From NCBI GenBank assembly GCA_046542915.1, contig JBKHAI010000003.1, forward strand, positions 1 to 28,175: DNA of 28,175 nt, in the 5' to 3' direction. Shown one piece after another: positions 17,226 through 22,973 of the stretch. How positions within the stretch are numbered: position 1 is the stretch's first letter; each line of letters opens with the position of its first letter. A program made the position numbers and the translations under genes. Source of the DNA: SKVL01 sp046542915 (GTDB lineage: Bacteria > Patescibacteriota > Minisyncoccia > Phycocordibacterales > CSBR16-193). The notes beneath the pieces are model-generated. The model was not told where the DNA came from. It did not search any database and saw only the letters and a program-made list of their open reading frames with translations.

Positions 17226-18500
17226 ATGAAGTATTTATTTAAAAAAATAGTGATCGCCATAATAGAGTTGCAAGCCAAGCTTGTACTCAAAAAACACAAA
17301 CCTTACGTGGTCGCCATAACCGGCAGTGTGGGTAAAACTTCCTCCAAAGAAGCGGTTTATTTGGTTGTTTCATCAAAACATCATAGCCGCAAAAGTCAGA
17401 AAAGTTTTAACAGTGAGATCGGAGTACCGCTTACGATATTAGGATGTCCTACGGGGTGGAGTAATCCCTTTATCTGGTTAAAGAATATTTTTAAAGGTTT
17501 TATGGTCGTTTTATTTACAAGTAAATATCCTAAATATCTGGTACTGGAAGTCGGGGCCGATCGTCCCGGTGACATAAAAAGAATATGCAGTTGGCTTTTT
17601 CCTAATACCGGTATAGTCACCGCTATAGGAGAAACACCGGTTCATGTTGAGTTCTTCCCTTCCAGGGACGAACTTATCAACGAAAAAAGTGAACTGATAA
17701 AAGCTCTGCCTTCGAACGGAAAAGCGATCTTAAATGTTGACGATCCGGATGTTACCAATATGAGAGCCTTGGTGGAGGGTCGACCCATATTTTACGGATT
17801 TTCGGAAGAAGCGGAAATTAAGGCCTCTCATTATAATTATGTTTATGATAAGAAAGGTAATGTTACAGGATTCTCCTTTAAAGTTAATTATAACGGCAGT
17901 AGCGTTCCGTTTATGTTCGAAAGTTTTTTGGGAAGGCAACATGTCTATGCCATTTTGGCCGGTATTTCTGCCGGTATTTCTGCCGGAATGAATATGGTGG
18001 AGATACAAGAGTCTCTAAAGGACTATTCTGCTCAGCCGGGAAGAGTTCGCCTTCTGAAAGGTCAAAATAACTCAGTTTTAATAGATGACAGTTATAATGC
18101 TTCTCCGGCCTCTGTTGAGGCGGCCTTAAACGAGTTAGAGAAAATAAACGCAAAAGGTCGGAAGATAGCGATCTTGGGAGATATGCTGGATCTTGGTAAG
18201 CATACTTATGAAGAGCACAAAAAAGTAGGTGAGAAAGCGTTTGAAGTTTGTGATCTGGTTATTTCGGTCGGAGCTCGGGGGAGAACCATAACCGAGGAAT
18301 ACGCCAGCAAGGGTAAACATTTTTCCGATTCTGCTAAGGCTTCCCGAGAATTTCCCTTAGAGCTTACCGAAGGTGATCTCGTTTTGATAAAAGGATCACA
18401 AGGATCCAGAATGGAAAGAATAACCGAGGTACTGTTGGAGAATAAAGAGGAAGCCAAGGATAAACTGGTTCGCCAGGAAGAACATTGGAAAAATAACTAA
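17226..18500 (+). CDS. murF: MurF-type D-Ala-D-Ala ligase lacking the N-terminal domain
   Basis: ATP-dependent Mur ligase that adds D-Ala-D-Ala to the UDP-MurNAc peptide. Visible motifs are the P-loop I-T-G-S-V-G-K-T-S-S-K, the N-x-E-I-G-V-P segment typical of MurF, the D-D-S-Y-N-A-S-P hinge of the C-terminal domain, and the K-G-S-Q-G-S-R-M-E family signature. In ordinary MurF (about 450 aa) the P-loop lies near residue 107; here it is at residue 33-38, so the substrate-binding domain 1 is missing and replaced by a hydrophobic or amphipathic segment of about 20 residues that could touch the membrane. The function call is firm, but the way it holds the UDP-sugar must differ. Confidence 0.9.
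   Translation: MKYLFKKIVIAIIELQAKLVLKKHKPYVVAITGSVGKTSSKEAVYLVVSSKHHSRKSQKSFNSEIGVPLTILGCPTGWSNPFIWLKNIFKGFMVVLFTSKYPKYLVLEVGADRPGDIKRICSWLFPNTGIVTAIGETPVHVEFFPSRDELINEKSELIKALPSNGKAILNVDDPDVTNMRALVEGRPIFYGFSEEAEIKASHYNYVYDKKGNVTGFSFKVNYNGSSVPFMFESFLGRQHVYAILAGISAGISAGMNMVEIQESLKDYSAQPGRVRLLKGQNNSVLIDDSYNASPASVEAALNELEKINAKGRKIAILGDMLDLGKHTYEEHKKVGEKAFEVCDLVISVGARGRTITEEYASKGKHFSDSAKASREFPLELTEGDLVLIKGSQGSRMERITEVLLENKEEAKDKLVRQEEHWKNN
17961..17984 (+). repeat. 12-bp tandem duplication inside murF
   Basis: GGTATTTCTGCC occurs twice in direct succession, giving the peptide G-I-S-A-G-I-S-A-G. It is in frame and looks like a recent slippage event. Confidence 0.9.
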
Positions 18501-18505
18501 GTTCC

Positions 18506-18535
18506 TTGAAAAGTACAGCCGGAAAATGCTATTCT
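18506..18535 (+). promoter_or_regulatory. Promoter downstream of murF reading toward the tRNA locus
   Basis: TTGAAA (18506-18511), 18-bp spacer and extended -10 TGC-TATTCT (18527-18535). It would start transcription near 18543 into the repeat/hairpin region and tRNA-Glu. It may be the original tRNA promoter, now displaced. Confidence 0.5.
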
Positions 18536-18550
18536 ATATCTTATCATTAT

Positions 18551-18570
18551 CTTGATCTTCTGTGATCAAG
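18551..18570 (+). other. Hairpin CTTGATC/GATCAAG
   Basis: Perfect 7-bp stem with loop TTCTGT followed by a T-rich stretch. It may act as a weak terminator for the murF operon or form the 5' end of an RNA started at about 18543. Confidence 0.45.
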
Positions 18571-18616
18571 TTGATGTTATGTTATTTTAAAGCTAAGATC
18601 AAAGTAAGCACCGGAC

Positions 18617-18795
18617 ACAAGCAAACTGCTTTGCTTGTGTCCGATGCGCAAGGCCGGAGCATGTCCCGACGCCAGGAGGGACAGCGAGGCGGGGTCGCGA
18701 CCGAGCGTAGCGAGAGTTGTGACCGATTCCCTCGGGAATCGAACCTGCTGACCTTGTAAAATTGAAATAACCTGGCCCCATCGTCTAACGGTTAG
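18617..18795 (+). repeat. 179-bp direct repeat, copy 1 (ends in the tRNA-Glu D arm)
   Basis: Repeated without visible mismatch at 18947-19125 (offset 330). It is rich in palindromes: ACAAGCAA/TTGCTTGT, TGTCCC/GGGACA (18662-18682), GGTCGCGACC and CGATTCCC/GGGAATCG. Its last 22 bases are the first 22 bases of tRNA-Glu. Open frames through it on both strands are mirrored in both copies and are not credible genes. Confidence 0.93.
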
Positions 18796-18892
18796 TCCCG
18801 ATATTTCAAAACTTAAGTTTTAGAAAGATCGTGGATTCTCGATTTTGTAAACCAAAATCGGAAGACGCAAGCTTTAGAAGCTAAATCGGGGT
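18774..18892 (+). pseudogene. Broken second tRNA-Glu copy
   Basis: Bases 18774-18795 equal the first 22 bases of the intact tRNA-Glu (acceptor strand and D arm). After 68 unrelated bases (18796-18863), the stretch 18864-18892 again resembles the middle of the tRNA: GACG, then AGCTTT..AAGCT, then AAATCGGGGT, with four substitutions and a 2-base gap against 19126-19156. The anticodon loop would read TTTAGAA instead of TTTTCAA. The 3' acceptor strand is not recognisable. The inserted 68 bases carry internal hairpins (AAAACTTAAGTTTT; CGATTTTG/CAAAATCG) and CCGAT/ATCGG near their ends. I read this as a tRNA-Glu copy split in the D arm and decayed; that the second half is tRNA-derived is less sure than the first. 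Confidence 0.6.
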
Positions 18893-18901
18893 GAGCATCG
18901 G

Positions 18902-18945
18902 CCGAACTGAAAGCTTGTCACGAAAGTGATCAGCTTTTAGTTCGG
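18902..18945 (+). other. Long hairpin with GAAA tetraloop
   Basis: CCGAACT-GAAAGCT pairs with AGCTTTT-AGTTCGG, and an inner TCAC/GTGA stem is closed by GAAA. The 44-base structure has few mispairs. It stands just before copy 2 of the 179-bp repeat and might belong to a structured RNA or be a recombination site. Confidence 0.6.
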
Positions 18946-18946
18946 A

Positions 18947-19125
18947 ACAAGCAAACTGCTTTGCTTGTGTCCGATGCGCAAGGCCGGAGCATGTCCCGAC
19001 GCCAGGAGGGACAGCGAGGCGGGGTCGCGACCGAGCGTAGCGAGAGTTGTGACCGATTCCCTCGGGAATCGAACCTGCTGACCTTGTAAAATTGAAATAA
19101 CCTGGCCCCATCGTCTAACGGTTAG
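18947..19125 (+). repeat. 179-bp direct repeat, copy 2 (includes 5' tRNA-Glu)
   Basis: Second copy of 18617-18795. Here it runs on into the intact tRNA-Glu. A TAAAAT box at 19086-19091, 12 bases before the tRNA, could be its immediate -10; the same box precedes the broken copy. Confidence 0.93.
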
Positions 19126-19175
19126 GACGTCAGCTTTTCAAGCTGAAAATCGGGGTTCGATTCCCCGTGGGGTCA
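19104..19175 (+). tRNA. tRNA-Glu (anticodon TTC)
   Basis: Full cloverleaf of 72 bases: acceptor GGCCCCA / TGGGGTC (one G-U pair), D arm GTCT...GGAC, anticodon stem TCAGC/GCTGA with loop TTTTCAA (anticodon TTC), T stem CGGGG/CCCCG with loop TTCGATT, and discriminator A. CCA is not encoded. Its 5' end is shared with the upstream 179-bp repeat and its 3' end with a downstream 19-bp repeat. Confidence 0.95.
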
Positions 19176-19184
19176 CAAATCAGC

Positions 19185-19213
19185 CAGCCGGATACGCGAA
19201 TGCGTTCCGGCTG
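19185..19213 (+). terminator. Hairpin terminator after tRNA-Glu
   Basis: CAGCCGGA/TCCGGCTG outer stem, bulged T, ACGC/GCGT inner stem and GAAT loop, followed by TTGCTGTTTGT. A stable hairpin with an imperfect T tract, placed 10 bases after the tRNA. Confidence 0.7.
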
Positions 19214-19380
19214 TTGCTGTTTGTAGGCTCCACGGGGAATCGAAGGCCGCAGGCGGTATACAAGATCCCGAGCAAAGCGAGGGAGGCTTGTCGCCGAGGC
19301 GGGGTCGCGAGTACTTAGTAAATGAAGAACGGAGTGATGAATTTAGTTAGTAACTTGTGACCGATTCCCCGTGGGGTCAC
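19214..19380 (+). repeat. tRNA-flanking repeat ending in a copy of the tRNA-Glu 3' end
   Basis: No gene is seen here. The first part (19230-19243) is a near reverse complement of the tRNA T arm. CGAGGCGGGGTCGCGA at 19295-19310 is a third copy of a 16-mer also found at 18685 and 19015, and TTGTGACCGATTCCC (19355-19369) is a third copy of a 15-mer at 18717 and 19047. The segment ends with CGATTCCCCGTGGGGTCAC (19362-19380), an exact 19-bp direct repeat of the tRNA 3' end (19158-19176). Such 3'-end copies are what integration at a tRNA att site leaves behind. The copy abuts the island's left inverted repeat. Confidence 0.75.
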
Positions 19381-19426
19381 TCGCAGAAAAAAGAGCGTAC
19401 GCTAAGTACGCCTTTTTTCTGCGAGT
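19379..19426. terminator. Large hairpin at the outer left end
   Basis: Perfect 14-bp outer stem (ACTCGCAGAAAAAA against TTTTTTCTGCGAGT) and an inner stem GCGTAC/GTACGC around GCTAA. With A and T runs on the two arms it can terminate transcription in both directions, insulating the island. Confidence 0.8.
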
Positions 19427-19566
19427 AACGATATTATAGCCTTTGCTCGAACCCACTTCGAAACAAAGACCGGCTGATCTATCACGCGTTGCATATGTGG
19501 TACGCCGACCTGCTAACTATGTGCCGATTGTAGTGGCGCCTCTTGCTCGTGTTGCCAGCGCCTCCG
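19379..19566. repeat. Left inverted repeat of the island
   Basis: Matches the reverse complement of 26910-27097. The best block (19439-19480, starting GCCTTTGCTCGAACCCACTT) has two mismatches in 42 bases. It contains a nested hairpin: CTTTG (19441), TCGAA (19447), CCCAC loop, TTCGA (19457), CAAAG (19464). Similarity ends at GCCAGCGCCTCC. The open frame crossing it is not a gene. Confidence 0.88.
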
Positions 19567-19664
19567 GTGTCGCCCTTACTCTGTTTCCGTTCGTCCGTAC
19601 TTTTTCTTTTTCGCGCGGGATTTTTTTTGAATATTGAATGGGCGGAAAACGGGGCGAGGGCTTG
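19567..19664. other. Non-coding stretch before the island promoter
   Basis: Pyrimidine-rich DNA with short C/T and T runs. I see no gene or clear structure. Its right-hand counterpart is not similar. Confidence 0.5.
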
Positions 19665-19703
19665 TTGCATTATAACATACCCTTGCGTTATACTGTAACA
19701 GTA
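19665..19703 (+). promoter_or_regulatory. Island promoter with overlapping palindromes
   Basis: TTGCAT (19665-19670), 18-bp spacer and TATACT (19689-19694). Two inverted repeats overlap it: TATAAC (19671-19676) with GTTATA (19687-19692), and TACTG-TAA-CAGTA (19691-19703) at the -10/+1 region. A repressor bound here would block polymerase. The first gene of the operon encodes a Xre-type protein, so autorepression is likely. Confidence 0.65.
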
Positions 19704-19718
19704 ATATGTTGAGTTTAT

Positions 19719-19928
19719 ATGAAGAAAGAAGAATCCATTAAATTGGGTCAAAATCTCAAGAGAATCCGGACAAGGAAAGGCATTTCACAAGGAGATATTG
19801 CTCGAACGCTTGATGTGAGTCGAGGCTATATTAGCAACATTGAGAATGGCAAGACAAACCCGACCCTGGCAACAATCGCAAAACTAGCAAAGGCGGTCAA
19901 TGTTTCTATTGACGAGCTTATGAAATGA
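19719..19928 (+). CDS. Xre/Cro-type HTH regulator of the island
   Basis: A 69-residue protein that is essentially one HTH_3 domain: L-G-Q-N-L-K-R-I-R-x-x-K-G-I-S-Q-G-D-I-A, recognition helix V-S-R-G-Y-I-S-N-I-E-N-G and closing helices with I-x-K-L-A-K-A-V-N-V-S-I-D-E-L. It begins the operon directly after a promoter with palindromic operators, so it probably represses its own transcript. The stop overlaps the next ATG (ATGA). Such small Xre proteins are usual in mobile elements and toxin or defence operons. Confidence 0.9.
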   Translation: MKKEESIKLGQNLKRIRTRKGISQGDIARTLDVSRGYISNIENGKTNPTLATIAKLAKAVNVSIDELMK

Positions 19929-20443
19929 ATATGATTTCTATAAACACAACACTTATTTTCGTACTTCTCTTGCTCGTTACCCTGAGCGCGCTCTTACTTG
20001 CACTCGGGTCATTGTTTATGCGGAGAAAAGATAAAGTTGTTTTTTCTCAGAAATTAGATCAACTACACACGAAAATTCAGAGTGATATCAAAACATTTGT
20101 TGTACCTAATTTTATAAGCCTCGCACCTAATACTGATGATTTTATTCAATTTGCGATTGAAATTTGGAGGCTTGAACAAAGAATTACTAAGACAAAGGAT
20201 TCACTTCTTGAGAATCAACATAGAAGCTTGGCAAACTCGGTGGAGAAAATGAAAAGATATCTCGATAAGTATGATATCGCGATTGTTGATTACACTGGCC
20301 AAAAATTTAATGACGGTCTGAATTTGGATGTGTTGTCGGGAAAAGTAGACAATGGTGTGATCATTCAAGAAACTGTTGAACCAACTATCATGTACCGCGG
20401 CCAAGTTGTCCGAAAAGCAAAAATAATACTACCTAGTGAATAA
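19925..20443 (+). CDS. Membrane-anchored GrpE-like nucleotide exchange factor
   Basis: A 172-residue protein with an N-terminal membrane helix (about residues 8-31), a helical region (about 40-110) and a C-terminal beta-type domain. The segment M-K-R-Y-L-D-K-Y-D-I-A-I-V-D-Y-T-G-Q-K-F-N-D-G-L parallels the GrpE pattern L-x-x-x-L-x-K-x-G-V-x-x-I-x-x-x-G-x-x-F-D-P. The end V-E-P-T-I-M-Y-R-G-Q-V-V-R-K-A-K-I-I-L parallels G-Y-x-x-x-G-R-V-L-R-P-A-x-V-x-V. The HEAV motif of the GrpE wing is not conserved. It sits directly before an Hsp70 gene, 5 bases apart, as grpE-dnaK often do. GrpE is normally soluble; the membrane anchor is unusual. The GrpE assignment is by eye from pattern and context. Confidence 0.65.
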   Translation: MNMISINTTLIFVLLLLVTLSALLLALGSLFMRRKDKVVFSQKLDQLHTKIQSDIKTFVVPNFISLAPNTDDFIQFAIEIWRLEQRITKTKDSLLENQHRSLANSVEKMKRYLDKYDIAIVDYTGQKFNDGLNLDVLSGKVDNGVIIQETVEPTIMYRGQVVRKAKIILPSE

Positions 20444-20448
20444 ATCTT

Positions 20449-22971
20449 ATGGCAAGTTCAAACATAAAAATCGGAATAGATCTAGGAACAACAAACTCAG
20501 AAGTTGCAATCGATCGCAATAATGAGATCGAGGTAGTTAAAAATGTATTTGGAGATGAATATACTCCTTCCGTTTTTGGAATAGACAAAGCTAAAAACAA
20601 AGTTGTGGGTAAGCGTGCCTATGAGCGCCTATACAAAGATACTTCAGAAGCTGAGTTTAAGAATCATAAGGCAGAAATCAAGCGATTGATGGGCACGCAA
20701 GATAAGATTTATTTTGAACGTGAGGATCTGGAGATGACCCCTGAAGAAATCTCAGCAGAGATTCTAAAAAGTCTGAAAGAAGATATCTTAAAGAAGTACC
20801 CGGATTTCAATACAACTTTAGCGGTGATAACTGTTCCCGCTGCATTTTCAGTACTACAATCAGAAGCCACAAAACGGGCAGGTAATCTTGCCGGCTTCGA
20901 GTATGTTGTACTACTCCAAGAACCTATTGCGGCAGCGGTCGCACATGGATTCAATAACACGAGTGATGAAAACTGGTTAGTCTATGATTTAGGTGGCGGA
21001 ACATTCGATGTCGCTCTGGTTTCTTCAAAAGATGGCGTTCTGTCTGTACTTGGACACAATGGAGATAATTTTTTGGGTGGTAAAAATTTTGATTTATCGA
21101 TAGTCGATAACGTCATTGTCCCCAAGATACTTGAAAAGTACTCCCTTACAGCTTTCAGTAGAAACAACAAAAAATATCAGAGTATATTTGCAAAATTAAA
21201 ATACTTTGCAGAAAATGCAAAGATATATCTTTCTCAGTACGATAACACCGCTATTGAAGTTTATGGAATCGGAGTAGATGATAACGGCGAGGAAATCTAT
21301 CTTTCTATTGATTTTTCAAGAAGCGATTTTGAGAAGCTTATCAAGCCTTTTGTAGATAGAACAATTGAACTTTCACAAGATACATTAAAGGAGGCGGGAG
21401 TTAAAGATAAGTCGGTAGCAAAAATTGTCCTTGTTGGCGGACCAACTCAAATCCCGTATGTAAAGGAGCGATTAGCAAAAGATTTAAAGATTGAGGTTGA
21501 TTCATCCGTTGATCCGCTCACCGTAGTTGCAAAGGGAGCATGTGTATTTGCGATAGGACAAAAGATTCCTAAAGAACTCGCTGATAAAAATAGGCAGAAG
21601 AAAGATAAGGAATCCTTTTCTCTTTCACTTAACTATGACGCGCTTACTTCAGACACAGAAGGAATGGTCAGCGGAGTAGTTGAAGAATTACAAGATTCAG
21701 ACGATGAATATTATCTACAAATTCAGTCGGACAGTGGCTTCTATAGTGGTACGAAGGTGAAGCTCAAGAATGGTAAGTTTTTTGAAACGGTTGCATTGGA
21801 GCAAAATAAGACAAATCTATACTGGGTGTATCTATTTGATAAAAGTGGTAACGCTGTACCAATCGAACCGGATTTATTCACTATTACACACACTCACACG
21901 GTATTCAGTGGAGGCGCTCCTCTCCCGCATTCTATTGGGGTAGCAGTTGCAAAAAAAGACCTGAAGACCAATTTTGTTTCTACAGAGGAAGTTTTCCCTT
22001 TTTTCGAGAAAGGAACTGCCCTACCAGCAAAAAGAACCGAGGACGGCTTTAAAACAGCAAGAAAACTAACCAAGGGAGAAAAAGATAACAAACTTGATAT
22101 AAAAATTACTGAAGGAGAGTCTGATATTCCAGACAGAAATACTTACATATGCGAATTGAGTATAAAAGGCAGTGACTTGCCCCACGATCTCCCAGAGGGG
22201 ACAGAAGTCGAAATAACCATTGAGGTGAATGAATCGCGGGAAGTTGCCGTAACAGTGTATATTCCACTTATTGATTTGGCTCTCACAGAGGTTCGTACGT
22301 ATGAAGACGAACTTGTTAATGTTGAACAAATTGAAACGGAATTTAGTGATCAAAAAGAACGGACAAAAAAGATTGTCCAAAACTGCTCAGCGGAAGAAAA
22401 AGAACGCCTAGACGCAAACATTCAATCAATATCTACAAGTATTCAAAATGCACATTTGGATGAAGATGAAAAACGAAAAGCTAATAAACAGCTGAAGGAT
22501 TTGAAGATTGCGTTGGACAAGTTAGAAAAAGAAAAGGAGATGCCACAACTTGTGGGAGAATACCGAACAAATCTCGAAAGCGCTAAAAAAATCATAAACG
22601 AATATGCAGACGAAAAAGAGCGTGAAATATATATCGATCAGCTCAAAGAAATTACCTCTGAGGGGGAAAAAGCAATTGAACACGATGATAAGGATCTTTT
22701 GATTAGGGTCAACGAACAGTTGCAAGAACTAACCGCACGCGCTTTGTTTTCAAACCCAGCAACTTGGGTTTATCAATTCGAAAAGATCACAGAGGGCAAC
22801 TCACGATTTCTTGATGAAAAAGAAGCACGATATTACACAGACAAAGGACGTAGAGCCATTGAGTTTGGAGATGTTGATGAACTAAAACGCTGTGTTCGTA
22901 GCCTGATGCTTCTGCTTCCCCCTGAGGATCAAGCAGAAATTAGAAATAATATCGCTGGTATCACACGTTAA
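20449..22971 (+). CDS. Enlarged DnaK-like Hsp70
   Basis: An 840-residue Hsp70, about 200 residues longer than DnaK. The ATPase domain (about 1-385) is complete: I-G-I-D-L-G-T-T-N (8-16), L-Q-E-P-I-A-A-A-V-A, V-Y-D180-L-G-G-G-T-F-D and I-V-L-V-G-G-P-T-Q-I-P. A beta-rich insert (about 395-490) follows where DnaK has only the D-V-x-P linker, so allosteric coupling should differ. A substrate-domain-like beta region starts at S495-I-G-V and includes F-F-E-K-G-T-A-L-P-A-K. Residues 620-840 form an extended helical lid with much Glu/Lys. There is no signal peptide or membrane segment. It is probably the engine of the island system, working with the GrpE-like and J-like neighbours. Confidence 0.92.
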   Translation: MASSNIKIGIDLGTTNSEVAIDRNNEIEVVKNVFGDEYTPSVFGIDKAKNKVVGKRAYERLYKDTSEAEFKNHKAEIKRLMGTQDKIYFEREDLEMTPEEISAEILKSLKEDILKKYPDFNTTLAVITVPAAFSVLQSEATKRAGNLAGFEYVVLLQEPIAAAVAHGFNNTSDENWLVYDLGGGTFDVALVSSKDGVLSVLGHNGDNFLGGKNFDLSIVDNVIVPKILEKYSLTAFSRNNKKYQSIFAKLKYFAENAKIYLSQYDNTAIEVYGIGVDDNGEEIYLSIDFSRSDFEKLIKPFVDRTIELSQDTLKEAGVKDKSVAKIVLVGGPTQIPYVKERLAKDLKIEVDSSVDPLTVVAKGACVFAIGQKIPKELADKNRQKKDKESFSLSLNYDALTSDTEGMVSGVVEELQDSDDEYYLQIQSDSGFYSGTKVKLKNGKFFETVALEQNKTNLYWVYLFDKSGNAVPIEPDLFTITHTHTVFSGGAPLPHSIGVAVAKKDLKTNFVSTEEVFPFFEKGTALPAKRTEDGFKTARKLTKGEKDNKLDIKITEGESDIPDRNTYICELSIKGSDLPHDLPEGTEVEITIEVNESREVAVTVYIPLIDLALTEVRTYEDELVNVEQIETEFSDQKERTKKIVQNCSAEEKERLDANIQSISTSIQNAHLDEDEKRKANKQLKDLKIALDKLEKEKEMPQLVGEYRTNLESAKKIINEYADEKEREIYIDQLKEITSEGEKAIEHDDKDLLIRVNEQLQELTARALFSNPATWVYQFEKITEGNSRFLDEKEARYYTDKGRRAIEFGDVDELKRCVRSLMLLLPPEDQAEIRNNIAGITR

Positions 22972-22973
22972 TT

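Noticed and set aside
18562..18781. Open frames of 60-76 codons on both strands within the 179-bp repeats
   Set aside because: They run through hairpins and tRNA sequence, are duplicated only because the DNA is duplicated, and have no start context or protein-like composition.
18796..18946. Possible self-splicing (group I) intron in tRNA-Glu
   Set aside because: The insertion lies in the D arm rather than the anticodon loop, is far too short for a group I core, and a continuous intact tRNA exists next to it.
19379..19426. Integron attC site or CRISPR-like array
   Set aside because: Palindromic arms lack the RYYYAAC/GTTRRRY cores of attC, and there are only two copies, 7.6 kb apart, with no regular spacers or cas genes.
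19443..19751. Open frames in the left inverted repeat
   Set aside because: They overlap the repeat and the island promoter; the reverse-strand frame overlaps the regulator gene. No protein features.
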